NCBI RefSeq assembly: GCF_000209165.1
Contig: NC_009068.1
Coordinates: forward strand, 2,666,001-2,730,000
From: Scheffersomyces stipitis CBS 6054
Taxonomy: Eukaryota > Ascomycota > Pichiomycetes > Serinales > Debaryomycetaceae
DNA: 64,000 nucleotides
Direction: 5' to 3'
Numbering within the stretch: the first letter of the stretch is position 1; each line of letters starts with the position of its first letter. The position numbers were made by a program, and so were the translations under genes. Below are positions 1 through 9,930 of this stretch, piece after piece. The notes under the pieces are model-generated. The model saw nothing but the letters and a program-made list of their open reading frames with translations, was not told where the DNA came from and ran no database searches.

Positions 1-2360
1 GTGATGGAATTTTAAGCAGATGTCGTCAATGACGGGGGTAAGGGCACTGGTAGAGTCTGAAAGGAAAGTAAAAGTCCAGTGGGCCAGAGATGACACTTTT
101 GTAGTAGAACGAAGCGAAAATCGCCAGCACGGCAGATTGAGGGGCTGGGAACGCTAGAGGGCGGAGGACTGGGTGTTCTTACGAAAAGCTTACGGACAGC
201 TAATGCGATTGCGATAGTTGCTCTGTAATGGAAGTAATAATTGGAAATAGGTGAATATTATTCCGAGAGTCTGTATTAATATTATTGTGAAGGACGGCAT
301 AATATAGCTTTTGGTTAAAAGATGGAGACAGCTGTAGCTATATATAATATCGCGGTGTCGGCACAAGACAGATAATATAATCTGAAGCTACAAGCTATTT
401 ATTTTATGGTTATTTATTTTATCTTCCGTCCCAATATTATGTAGAGCAGGTATATTGCCATTCTTTCCCTGGTAATTATGGTGGGCAAATAATAACGCTA
501 ATTTAGTCCCACGATACGGCCACTGGTTCCCTGCTCCCCCAGCAGAATTAGCGACAGGTGCTATCCAGATATTTTTTCGCCAGTCGCCTAATAAACTTCT
601 TAGTTTAACAAGCTTAATTAGCAGCCCGTGTGCAGGGCTCATTCTTCTGCCGCCATTGTCATCTCTTCACCAGACAATGGTCCACTGGTGGTTCCACAGC
701 TGGTGTAGTGGAGTGATCAATTCTGGCGGTGACCCTGCACTACAAGTGAACCGTCGTGTTTCAGCCCCCTAAGCGCAGCGGGCTGGGCCCGTTCCCGCTA
801 AGACCGACTCTACAACCATCTTAGACCCTCCCTTCAACAAAATCTGACGTGCGCCCATACAGGCCACAGTAATGGAGTAACCCTGGGCCACAAAGCCGAG
901 CCGCCTGTATTGTCAGGGTGCATCGTGATGAGCCGGACTTGTGTCCGCATGGGTGGAAATATGACAGCTTCCTGGTACTTCCGAATCAATTTCTTCTGGC
1001 GAACCGTTCGTAAATGTTGGAAAAATTGTCATATTCATCTTTTATTTCAGTTATGCATTTTTCCTATTGTTGTTTCCTTCTTTATTCTGGCTATTGTCGT
1101 TAACCAATCGCCATACATATATGGTCGTTTCGTTTCATCTATTTTTTTGCTTCTGCATTTTTCACTTTCTGTCTTGACATATCCATCTTCTTTTTTCACT
1201 GTTTGATGTGACAATCTTTTCTATCTCTTACCTCTTTATCTCCGACCAACTTTTCTGCCGTTTCTTACTGTTATTTCTTTTTGTTTGGCTTGTAATACTT
1301 GCTCTGTTTGTGCTAGTCGGAGGTTTCCTTCCCGTTTTCGGGAGGCGGTATTGCTTTCCTCTCTGGTCCATTTTTGCGATGGACATCTCATTGCCCGATT
1401 TGGAAATCAGAGGAGAAAATGTTCTCCAGACCAAGTTTGATCTACATTCCCTCTTGGTGTCCCTCCCCTCTGCTACCTTCTATATCGACCTCTGCTATTG
1501 CACTCAGAGGATCACCGTCTTCGGCGTTGGGCATTGGGCATTTCGAATCTTATTTCGCAGCTACAGTATAATTCGCAGCCTCAGTCGCAGTGATCCCCCA
1601 CAAAGATTTGAGGTGGTGTTTTCCCGATCATATTCCAGATCAATCTCGGCAACTAGCACTTAACAGGGCGACCTTGGCAAGCAGGTAGTCCCGGTTGCAG
1701 ACGTGGTGTGAATGTATTTCCGCAATTCCAGATTCAGCCTTAATGCAAGATTGCATGCCTACCAAAAGCACCGTTGCATTTTCAGACGTGCCAAACTTGG
1801 TGATAGCCACGGCATCTTTGCGCCAGTATACAAACTTGTAGAAAGTTTGAGTCATACCTTGCACATTGTTCACAAATCCTTTGCTAGTTATTGACTACAA
1901 TATGTCTACATTTTTCTTCATCAAGTAGCCAATTCGCAATTCATGATTCTCTCTCTGAGGAAACGAAAGCTTGGAAGACCGAGCTATCCAGGTAAGACAT
2001 GACGTAATTTCAATAGATGGAATCTTCAAAAAGTATATTCGAATGGTGTCACCAGATCTCCTGATCACCAGATAGCCATACCCATATTTTTAACTGCTCC
2101 CGAAAATCAGTTGCTCTATCAGAATACTAATCCAAAATTGGTACAGAGCATTTTGCATATAATTCTCCATACAATTTTTCTGATTCAAATCTCACTTACA
2201 ATTAACCCACTATAATCTACACTCTTCTCTTTAAGTCTCACAAAGCTACCACTGTATACAATGCGTTCTGTTTACATACACGCAACTGCTTTCTGATTTT
2301 GATCTCGTTACATTCAAAACATTAACAACAGCAACAAACATAAACAAGATAGCCACACAC
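1..2360. other. Left-edge intergenic region without a supported protein gene
   Basis: Several short ORFs exist here on both strands, but none has a recognisable domain or gene-like composition; those between about 1000 and 1660 lie in a pyrimidine-rich, low-complexity stretch. A reading frame of about 48 codons on the minus strand is open to the left edge (about 145 down to 1) but has no ATG, so a gene lying mostly outside the window cannot be excluded. The GC-rich block at about 620-1000 is listed separately. The last few hundred bases are the likely promoter of the kinetochore gene starting at 2361. Confidence 0.5.
620..1000 (+). ncRNA. Candidate structured non-coding RNA, identity unknown
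   Basis: This block is clearly richer in G+C than its surroundings and is dense in short perfect hairpins: an 8-bp stem CCATTGTC/GACAATGG (653-660 with 673-680), TCCACT/AGTGGA nearby, GCGGG/CCCGC around 777-798, and CGGAC-TTGT-GTCCG around 934-947. No long ORF explains it. The plus strand is preferred because the first run of four T residues, a possible RNA polymerase III stop, follows at about 1037. A few short words resemble the 5' part of yeast signal-recognition-particle RNA as I remember it, but the match is too weak to name. It is not a tRNA, and I do not see U1-U6 signatures. Confidence 0.3.
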
Positions 2361-3386
2361 ATGGACTCGTATCTCTACACGAAACGGTTCATTGACCAGC
2401 AGGTCAAGATCCTTAACCAGCCGCTTGTGATAGACGATCGGCTTCGTGCGTTAATAGCACAATTGCAACTGGAGTATGGCCCCGATTCCATTTCAGAATC
2501 TCAGCTCCAGAAAGTGCTCCAGAAAACGAATGCCAGAATACGAAGACACAATGCGGCAGCGTTCCTGGCACAGGTCACGAACCAGATTGTCCAGCAAGTC
2601 TTGAAGTTGGAGCTGTACAAGTTAGCCATAGTAAACGAACAACTAGCCAAGATCAGATACATTTTGCGGCCGTTGCTTCTTCCTGACTTTAATCTGGTTT
2701 CGAACGACGATCCCAAGACCAGGCTCAGACAGTTCGAGTTGTTGATCAAGGAGTTACCAGAGAGTCAGTACTTGATCGTTGACGATAGCCCGATGAACAA
2801 GAATGAGCAGCGCCTATTTGTTTCTTCGGATGAAGAATCGGATAGTGAAGACGAAGACGATAATCTACTTGTAGAAGACGACGCAGCCAGAGTAGAGGAG
2901 CCGGTCTCATCACAAAGACTACGTAGTCACTATACAAAAAAGTTGAAGGAAGAAGTAAATCGCCAGATACAGCGAGATCAAACGATTGACCAGTTGCTTG
3001 CCAAATACGACGAGCTCAGACTAGCTCTTGTAGACGAACACAGCAAGCTTCTGTATCTTTTTGAAAAGATCCAGTACTTAAAAAGTCTCAAAAATGAGAT
3101 CCAGAATACCTTGGGAATAAGTCTACCGGGAGAGAACAACAAGAAAGTAGACCATGAGATATACGATAGTGACGAAGAAGAGGATGAAGTAGTTGGTGGA
3201 GTTTCACAGCTCCAGTCTAACCTCGTTACAAATGACCACAACTCTAGTGCAAGGGGACTATTGAGTGAAATCAACCGATTCCGGGTTTTGGTGGAAAAAC
3301 TCTCATACAAGATCTCGAGCTCAGATATAGGCACCCGTGAGTTGCGGGAAGAGTTGGCGAAGCTCAGTAAGGGTTCTTCAGTATAG
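2361..3386 (+). CDS. NKP1: Inner kinetochore protein, Nkp1/Fta4-like
   Basis: Predicted 341-residue protein of the Fta4/Nkp1 family, a component of the inner kinetochore (Ctf19/Sim4, CCAN network) that helps attach centromeres to microtubule-binding complexes. The family-like part is the first 100 residues: a helical N-terminus (KRFIDQQVKILNQPL, residues 9-23), then a segment with VLQKTNARIRRHN followed by a QIVQQV helix. The middle (about 150-180) is an acidic linker, and the rest is predicted coiled coil, ending in a helical tail. It is longer than S. cerevisiae Nkp1. Residue 69 is a CTG codon; read as Ser it fits the family better as I remember it. Support from position: it converges on RPP2B, just as NKP1 and RPP2B do in S. 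cerevisiae (YDR383C/YDR382W). Sequence similarity alone would be a moderate call. Confidence 0.68.
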   Translation: MDSYLYTKRFIDQQVKILNQPLVIDDRLRALIAQLQLEYGPDSISESQLQKVLQKTNARIRRHNAAAFLAQVTNQIVQQVLKLELYKLAIVNEQLAKIRYILRPLLLPDFNLVSNDDPKTRLRQFELLIKELPESQYLIVDDSPMNKNEQRLFVSSDEESDSEDEDDNLLVEDDAARVEEPVSSQRLRSHYTKKLKEEVNRQIQRDQTIDQLLAKYDELRLALVDEHSKLLYLFEKIQYLKSLKNEIQNTLGISLPGENNKKVDHEIYDSDEEEDEVVGGVSQLQSNLVTNDHNSSARGLLSEINRFRVLVEKLSYKISSSDIGTRELREELAKLSKGSSV

Positions 3387-3723
3387 ACCGAACATAGAGA
3401 TATTGACCGAGTATCCGTGTAGATTTCACTTTTATATTGTAGCTATACCATTGAAGATACTACGAGATTATATATGTGCTTTGTGTAGTGCTATCGTGAC
3501 CATATGGCAGGGACAGATAACGAGATTCTCTTTAATAGGCAACGATAACGTCTCAGTCTTGTGATGTCTTCACGAAACTAATCAGATATCTCTATTCTAC
3601 ACTTGTTCATACTTTTTTATTTATTAAATTAAGAGAAATGACCAATATAACAACTATGTAGTAACCCAATGTAAAATCGGTTTGACAACCAACCTGTTAG
3701 ACTATATTTGTACATTTGCTTGC
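3387..3723. other. Short convergent 3' intergenic region
   Basis: AT-rich stretch between the 3' ends of the kinetochore gene (plus strand) and RPP2B (minus strand). It must hold both polyadenylation regions. No other feature is seen. Confidence 0.6.
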
Positions 3724-4056
3724 TTAATCGAACAAACCGAAACCCATGTCGTCGTCGGATTCTTCCTTAGCTTCTTCAGCCTTTTCTTCTTCGGCTTCTT
3801 CAACAGCAGCACCAGAAGAGGCAGCAGCACCAGAGGAGGCAACAGCAGCACCACCGGATGGAACAGAGGCCAACTTGGTGTTACCGAGGGCAATCAATTC
3901 GTTGACGTCCTTACCTTCCAATTCAGCCAACAAAGAGGCGACTCTGGATTCTTCAGCTTCGACACCGACGGTTTCCAAAAGAGCAGAAACGTCAGCAGCA
4001 GATGGAGAGGCGTTACCACCTTGGACCAACAACAAGTAAGCGGCTAAGTACTTCAT
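3724..4056 (-). CDS. RPP2B: 60S acidic ribosomal protein P2-B
   Basis: A 110-residue acidic stalk protein of the large ribosomal subunit. P2 pairs with P1 on P0 and recruits translational GTPases. The N-terminus [15 protein letters not shown] is diagnostic of P2 (P1 begins differently), and it is followed by a helical dimerisation domain (to about residue 62), an Ala/Gly/Ser-rich hinge and the conserved C-terminal tail [13 protein letters not shown] shared by all P proteins. Length matches S. cerevisiae P2B (110 residues), and the N-terminus resembles P2B more than P2A. It is divergent from RPS15; the two share a 589-bp promoter region with ribosomal-gene elements. No intron is needed. Confidence 0.96.
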   Translation of the reverse strand: MKYLAAYLLLVQGGNASPSAADVSALLETVGVEAEESRVASLLAELEGKDVNELIALGNTKLASVPSGGAAVASSGAAASSGAAVEEAEEEKAEEAKEESDDDMGFGLFD

Positions 4057-4174
4057 TTTATACGTTCAACTAGAATAATCACTTTTAAGCTATCTAATGG
4101 CAGACTATCCTTTAGTAGTATGATAATAGAATAAGAAGAGCTAAACCGTACTGGTGCCAGAGAGAAACTAGTAG

Positions 4175-4185
4175 TGAAAAATTTT
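4175..4185. promoter_or_regulatory. RRPE element upstream of RPP2B
   Basis: TGAAAAATTTT exactly matches the ribosomal RNA processing element consensus found upstream of ribosome-production genes in yeasts. It lies about 120 bp upstream of the RPP2B start codon. Function is inferred from the consensus. Confidence 0.5.
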
Positions 4186-4456
4186 GGTGATACTGGACTG
4201 TGTGCAGAGCGTTGGAGCCGAAGATGAGAATAGTGAAAATTTAGATCACATGACTACACCATACAAAAGTGGCTCTAATAATTGTGTATAGTACAAATGG
4301 ATAGTAGTGTGCAGCCTCAGAAAAAAGCAGTCACACTCACTCGGCCTAATCGGGACGAAATCTTTGTGTACGGTTGTGAGTGAGAGTGGCTCTATCTGCA
4401 GTCTTCTATTCTCAAACTTCAAGTCTGTTTCTGTCCGCGGATTTCGCACAGTCGCA

Positions 4457-4538
4457 CCTTAACTATGGGCGCCATACATAAGCAGAGTCGCTCCTTAAGT
4501 AAGGAGCCCATAGTTAATAATCCTGCACCCTGTCTCAC
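4457..4538. promoter_or_regulatory. Ribosomal-gene promoter module upstream of RPS15
   Basis: CCTTAACTATGG (4457-4468), its inverted partner within GCCCATAGTTAA (4506-4517) and CCCTGTCTCAC (4528-4538) lie about 110-190 bp before the RPS15 start. The 12-mer and the 11-mer both recur exactly, about 10 bp apart, upstream of RPL19. This suggests a shared regulator of ribosomal protein genes; which factor binds is unknown. Confidence 0.5.
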
Positions 4539-4645
4539 GCTCCACCAAAATTTTTTTTCAAGGCACTTTCCACTCACCATACATAAAATTTTTACTTTCT
4601 TCTTCTTTTTTGTTTGCTGGTTAGTTACATCAATAATCAATCAAT

Positions 4646-5629
4646 ATGGCTGAAACTAGTATGTAGACATCGTCATATCGTATCAAAGACAGTGGTTAAG
4701 GAAACAGAACAAATGAACGTAGAGAAACACCGAAGAGCAGATCCTCCAGAGATCTTCATAGCATCATTCCGTTGGCCTATTGGAGGAGTGAAAAATCTTG
4801 AAAATTCCACATCATCAAATTAATACAGAGAGAGAAATACCATTCACCAACGAGTAGACTCAAGTTATGCGAAAACCCTCAGATTTTGATTTCAAAGAAG
4901 TGCTATACATTCGAACGGTCCAATGTCATGAGTCTCATTCTAACGAGTCCTTTCAGATCTGAATCAAGTCAAGTATTCTTCCAAAACCAACCATGGCAAT
5001 GTAGAACATCCATCAAGTCCTGACTCATTGATGTTCCTTCTGTAGAATTCACGAACATTAGAATGCACTATTGAAAGTCGGAGGGAAATGTGATCCAAAT
5101 ATTCCAAATATGAACAGAGTGATTGCGTTCTTTTGTCCTGTTCTTCGTTCAGTTTCGTTCTCCTTTCCATTTCTATTTTCCCAAATTTCGGGCAAAGTAC
5201 TAACAATTTTTAGCTACTAAGCAGAAGAGAAACTTCAAGACCTTCTCGTTCAAGGGTGTCGACTTGAAAGACTTGGTTGAAATGCCAACTGAAGAATTCA
5301 CCAAGTTGTGTGGTGCCAGAGTAAGAAGAAGATTCTCCAGAGGTTTGGACGCCAAGCCAATGGGTTTGATCAAGAAGTTGAGAGTTGCCAGAGCTGCCAC
5401 TCAACCAAACGAAAAGCCAGCTGTCGTCAAGACCCACTTAAGAAACATGATTGTTGTTCCAGAAATGATTGGTTCCGTCGTTGGTGTTTACAACGGTAAG
5501 GTCTTCAACACCGTTGAAATCAGACCAGAAATGGTTGGTCACTACTTGGGTGAATTCTCCATCACCTACACCCCAGTCAGACACGGTAGAGCTGGTAACG
5601 CTTCTGCTAGATTCATCCCATTGAGATAA
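4646..5629 (+). CDS. RPS15: 40S ribosomal protein S15 (uS19), spliced
   Basis: Encodes a 142-residue small-subunit protein at the head of the 40S particle, needed for late pre-40S maturation and export. Exon 1 is 4646-4658 (ATG GCT GAA ACT A) and exon 2 is 5214-5629. The intron has 5' site GTATGT at 4659, branch point TACTAAC at 5198-5204 and TAG at 5211-5213. Joining gives [17 protein letters not shown]..., in frame with the long downstream ORF. Hallmarks in exon 2: [29 protein letters not shown] and the C-terminal [20 protein letters not shown]. The total length equals that of S. cerevisiae Rps15. The ATG inside exon 2 at 5264 is not the start. Codon use is strongly biased (TTG for Leu), as expected for a highly expressed gene. 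Confidence 0.96.
4659..5213 (+). other. RPS15 intron (555 nt)
   Basis: Consensus yeast 5' splice site GTATGT, perfect TACTAAC branch point 9 nt from the TAG 3' site. I found no convincing snoRNA inside it. Confidence 0.9.
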
Positions 5630-6409
5630 GTTTGTTAAAACTGGTTTACGCCCATAATTTTTTCATCTTATTATAAGTTCATACACTATAGTTTTGTACA
5701 TTTATCGATAATGGTTTAATCAATATATATCAAAAGTAACAATAAGCAGTGTAGAGCCTATGGGAGCAAAATAGAGAGTTTGATTCTCTGGTGTAGATTA
5801 TGCGTAGAGCATGTCAGATTAAGATGTGTATGAAATTTGTGTATGGCTCTAATTATATGGTTTAGCTGAATTTTTCATTGATAATGGATCTGAAATTTTT
5901 CAAGCAGCACACCACATATTGTCAAAACCAATTTTCACGTTCAATAGCTCGAAATTTCTGACATTTAATGCGTATCATACTCAATTGAGAAGATGTATCC
6001 AACTCCACCAGATCAGTACCGTATCTCTATTCCTGAATCTTCATCTTTGCATTCTTGTAAATCGTCCGGCTTAATCACTTATCGAACTAGTCATGTGCCT
6101 ACAGCTCATCAAATGCAACCTAAAAAAATTTAGAATTGCGAAATAAACCCGCCTTTTTGAAAATCTGTGCAGCCATTTTGACTCCATCTATAATTTTTCA
6201 GTTTGCATCTCTTCATTTTTCACATACTGATTATTTTACCTATTCATATTCTTGTTCTTATAGAAGTGCAACCTTACACTCATAGACTTATAGAGCTTCT
6301 CCAGATTATCAAGGATCATTTGAGCAAGGACCACAAAACTTTCCTACTATTTATTATTATTCTGATCTGATCCGATCTTTTATGAAATTCCCTATACGCA
6401 TATAGCATA
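5630..6409. other. Intergenic region, RPS15 3' flank and ORT1 promoter
   Basis: AT-rich sequence. The first part is RPS15 terminator sequence and the last few hundred bases precede ORT1. I looked at a tRNA-like T-arm near 5788-5802 but found no matching D-arm or acceptor stem. No other feature is seen. Confidence 0.5.
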
Positions 6410-7348
6410 ATGTCTGTTTCTGAAATAGAACAGTTGGTAATCACCGAGTCGGTGATACCGAAGCAACATAAGATCGACGCAATGGCTGAAATCACTTGTG
6501 GGGCCCTCTCGGGTATGATAGGAAAGCTTGTAGAGTTTCCCTTTGATACTATCAAGGTCAGGTTGCAAGCAGCACACCATTCCACTCCCATAAGTACGCT
6601 TCAGATGATCCGCTACACCTACCATAATGAGGGTATGGTTAACGGCTTCTACAAGGGTTTGAAGGCCCCTTTAATGGGTGCCTGTGCTGAAACGGCTGTA
6701 CTATTCTCTTCCTACAACTATGCCTCCAGCTTGTTCATGAACAAATTGAACTACAGCGAGCAGAATTTACCATTCTGGACCAAATGTGTTTCAGGAGGAT
6801 TTGCTGGTGTCATTGCCTCATTCGTTTTGACTCCTGTCGAACTCATTAAATGTCAGCTTCAAGTAGCCAATCTCTCTTCTTCTGCTGAACACAAGTCTGT
6901 ATCATATGTCTCATTGATCAAGCGAATTTTGACTCAAGAAAAAGGAGTCTTTGGTCTCTGGAACGGACTTTCGAGCACCCTAGTAAGGGAAGCTGTAGGT
7001 ACATCTATTTGGTTCGGAACATATGAATATGTTAGTCATCAGTTCAAAACTCATAAGCCAACCAGCATCAACGAAGACGTTCAGTTGTTGATCAGCGGAG
7101 CTATGGCCGGTATCACATTCAACTTCTCAGTCTTCCCTGTAGATACAATTAAGTCTAACATCCAGACATACGATATATTGAACCCCAACAAGAAGCACAT
7201 AGGGTTCCTTGAATTTACCAAAATGCTCCTTGCACGCCCAGGAGGAATCACAAATTTATACAATGGATTGGCCATCACTTTAATAAGATGTGTTCCAGCC
7301 AATGCATTAATCTTCTATTCATACGAGTTACTTAAGAGAAACTTTTAA
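6410..7348 (+). CDS. ORT1: Mitochondrial ornithine carrier
   Basis: 312-residue member of the mitochondrial carrier family. It exports ornithine made in the matrix to the cytosol for arginine synthesis. It has the three tandem repeats of the family, each with a P-x-[DE]-x-x-K/R signature: FPFDTIKVRLQ near residue 44, TPVELIKCQLQ near 145 and FPVDTIKSNIQ near 243, with six predicted membrane helices. The phrases GKLVEFPFDTIKVRLQ and LTPVELIKCQLQVANL match yeast Ort1/Arg11 closely and separate it from other carriers. The first ATG is kept because S. cerevisiae Ort1 has a similar short lead before repeat 1. In S. cerevisiae the gene neighbours AFI1 and ADE2, both present further along this window. 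Confidence 0.9.
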   Translation: MSVSEIEQLVITESVIPKQHKIDAMAEITCGALSGMIGKLVEFPFDTIKVRLQAAHHSTPISTLQMIRYTYHNEGMVNGFYKGLKAPLMGACAETAVLFSSYNYASSLFMNKLNYSEQNLPFWTKCVSGGFAGVIASFVLTPVELIKCQLQVANLSSSAEHKSVSYVSLIKRILTQEKGVFGLWNGLSSTLVREAVGTSIWFGTYEYVSHQFKTHKPTSINEDVQLLISGAMAGITFNFSVFPVDTIKSNIQTYDILNPNKKHIGFLEFTKMLLARPGGITNLYNGLAITLIRCVPANALIFYSYELLKRNF

Positions 7349-7410
7349 TATTAAAATACACAATAATCACCATTGGTTTCTTAGAAACCGAACTTTCTAA
7401 ATTTTATAAA

Positions 7411-8484
7411 CTAATTTGTAGAGTAGACAAACTCGGCTGGGAACAAGTCCTTGGCTTTCTGTAAGTCATCCACGTTCAACAAATCGGAACCCAAACGGTA
7501 GTAGTCCAACAAGTGGGAGTTAAGCAAGTTGAATGGCCAGGTGATGTCGCCCCAGATTCTTGTTTTCAATCCGTACTTGTGAGCTGAATCAAAGAATTGT
7601 CCCAATGTGTTCTTTTGCAGAGGAGTAAACTCGCTGTGAACACTAGACTCGTAGTCGTCGCCCAATAAGTCAGCAAGTGACGAACTTGCTACGTACGACA
7701 ACTTACTCCATCTTTCCAATTCAGCTTCATTGGCAGAGGTGTTGAAGTATTTCAAGGGTCCATCCAAGAATGTGTAACGTTTAGACTCCGCTTCTACCTT
7801 TTCAAGAGGCAAGTTTCCGGTGATGGTGACAACTAGTGGGCCCGGAACGAGTTTGTCGGCTTCAACGTCGTAGTAGGCAAGAAAGTTGTTGTCAATAAAT
7901 GGCTGCAACAAAGGTCTGATAGCATCATAGGTCTCGTTAGGACTGGTCTTGAAGTCTAACCAAAGTAACAATGGCTGTTCTGGCGAGTTGTAGAATACAC
8001 TGTAGAGATCCTTACTTGTGGAGATAACATTTCCAGAAACTGTGAATACCGGATTCACGTAGGTCAAGAAGTCAAAAAGTGGGTTCAAGTACAAGTTGAA
8101 CAATGTATTGATAGGCTGTAAAAACACCTGACTATGGCCCACAAATACCTCGTCGTTTCTGAATCTGTGTGTTACGTTGGATTTTGTTTGGGTAAGACCG
8201 TCATCACTAGTCTGAGTGACGGTTCTGGAAACATTGAATCCCTGGGGAAAGTACCAAACGTCACTTTCGACTGAAACAGCACCAATGCTCAAGGCGTCGA
8301 AAAGAGGCTGCGATCTCCAGTAATCATTGTGTGAATGAAGAGGCTTGACGTACACATCTCTGTTCAATCCTTCGATCGTATAGTTAAATGGCAAAATAGG
8401 CGTAGTGTCAGAGTTACCATCGTATTCAGCTAGTATGGGAGGAATAGAGGCAGCACGAGGCACGGGTCTGAAAACTGAGATCAT
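7411..8484 (-). CDS. AIM6: Aim6-like putative phosphodiesterase
   Basis: 357-residue protein resembling S. cerevisiae Aim6, named from a screen for altered mitochondrial inheritance; its biochemical role is not settled. The fold is that of PLC-like (glycerophosphodiester) phosphodiesterases: PLHSHNDYW at residues 48-56 and SVESDVW at 71-77 carry the His, Glu and Asp residues expected at the metal-binding active site, and FKTSPNE and a late KTRIWGD segment follow as later strands. The start is fixed by an in-frame stop a few codons upstream. S. cerevisiae Aim6 is slightly longer and carries a hydrophobic N-terminal segment that I do not see here. It converges with ORT1; only about 60 bp separate the two stop codons. 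Confidence 0.8.
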   Translation of the reverse strand: MISVFRPVPRAASIPPILAEYDGNSDTTPILPFNYTIEGLNRDVYVKPLHSHNDYWRSQPLFDALSIGAVSVESDVWYFPQGFNVSRTVTQTSDDGLTQTKSNVTHRFRNDEVFVGHSQVFLQPINTLFNLYLNPLFDFLTYVNPVFTVSGNVISTSKDLYSVFYNSPEQPLLLWLDFKTSPNETYDAIRPLLQPFIDNNFLAYYDVEADKLVPGPLVVTITGNLPLEKVEAESKRYTFLDGPLKYFNTSANEAELERWSKLSYVASSSLADLLGDDYESSVHSEFTPLQKNTLGQFFDSAHKYGLKTRIWGDITWPFNLLNSHLLDYYRLGSDLLNVDDLQKAKDLFPAEFVYSTN

Positions 8485-9930
8485 TCTGTAACTACTTCAA
8501 TTTGTATCTGGAATTGCTCAAAAGTTCTGAGTGTAGAAATGAGTAATAAACTAGTGACTTCAGTATAATAGGCCTCCTTTGTAGATTCAGTTGAATTCAC
8601 GTTTATTCTAAATTCTAAGCCAGCATTCAAGAGCAAAGACTACAGCCCTTATATAATAATTTCTAGCCGAAATAAACGAGTCGGCGCAGCTGACAACGGC
8701 TTTGCTTTCAGGGGTAACTGTGGTACAATTCTATGTATTCATGAATTTGTCCAATAGTCATTCAATTGTCTTCAACGTGGGTGCTAAATCCACAACTGTA
8801 CAAACTGGAGATACCATACCAGATATTGCTTGGCAGTGCTACCAATTGAATCATGTGATATACATCACATGACTTTCTCATTCTCAGTCCTGTCTATGGA
8901 AAAGCGACTTGACACATTGCTAAGGACTGTAGATACTTTTATTTTGGAACCAGTGCGTACCTGACAATCGATCTACGCGGTAACGCTTGGTGATATGTAT
9001 GTCTACCGAACCGAATCTTTGGGCTATCCCGTATTGTATACTAATAACAATAAGCCAGATCAAAAAGTAAAATCCTCCGCGATGCCCATTAGTTCTGGAC
9101 TAAATTTAACTCGACAAAATAAGCCATTCTACACAAAAAAGATTAGCCGCTGCTCCTTAATAGCTAAATGCTCCCGTGAAAAATATCTGCAACTTATTGA
9201 TCTATATACCTTACCGTTAAAAATAGCAGCCTGCTAAGCGCTACAGTTGACCCTATCCTTTTTCATATGCTTAGCAACTATTGTTACCCTTGACACACGC
9301 CTGTCACGTACTGTATTCAGCTGAGCGTATTTTACATTTGTCTCGTTTCCACTGCCTTTGAACTAAGCCGATCCCAAACTCCTGTTTCCTGTCTCAGTTG
9401 CCGTTGCTGCAATGTAGATCGGTTATTATGGAAATGGGCTATTGTCAGGGTAACATATTGCTGAAGTGACCTACGAAGGGATTACTCCTATTGAAGGCTG
9501 GACGGCCACATACCTGGAAATCCCCCCGACTAGCAGCTGGACCTGTTAAAAGTTTTTCCCACATTCCTAAAAGACAATGTCCAAATCTACAATGTGATAA
9601 ATACACCGAAATTAATAATATAACAAAACGAAAAAAGAGTCTATATGCAATTGGTAGTACAGTACTAATTATACAATTCGTATGAATGCAAAATACAATT
9701 GAAATTAAACCTCCAAGGTTGAAGAAGTGAATTTGTCATAAAATGAGCAATGATGCTGATGAAATTTGATCTTGGTCTTGAAAATGTAACCGGAACCTCA
9801 TGACCAAATGAAGGTCCCTTTTAATAATGCCCTTGCTTTTTGATAGCGATATTACCTTAAAAAGAAATCTTGAACCCCGTTTTCAGGGTCCATTGTGTCA
9901 TTTTCACGTCAGTTCTCCTATCTTCTAAAT
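8485..9930. other. Intergenic region between AIM6 and the zinc-cluster gene
   Basis: About 1.4 kb holding the AIM6 promoter and the 3' flank of the zinc-cluster regulator. The small ORFs at 8995-9237 and 9491-9685 have no recognisable features and look like chance frames. No RNA gene is seen. Confidence 0.5.

Larger units (their letters stand above)
4057..4645. promoter_or_regulatory. Divergent RPP2B-RPS15 promoter region
   Basis: This region drives two ribosomal protein genes in opposite directions. It holds a perfect RRPE element TGAAAAATTTT (4175-4185), a 12-bp inverted repeat TTAACTATGGGC/GCCCATAGTTAA (4459-4470 and 4506-4517), a nested dyad CTCCTTA-AG-TAAGGAG (4491-4506) and CCCTGTCTCAC (4528-4538). 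Two of these motifs recur upstream of RPL19. T-rich tracts lie just before the RPS15 start. Confidence 0.6.

Noticed and set aside
910..1663. ORFs of 98 and 151 codons on the plus strand
   Set aside because: They lie in pyrimidine-rich DNA, are made mostly of Phe, Leu and Ser, and match no family.
5760..5810. tRNA-like T-arm (GAGAG...CTCTG)
   Set aside because: The loop is not TTCRA, and no D-arm, anticodon arm or acceptor stem can be drawn around it.
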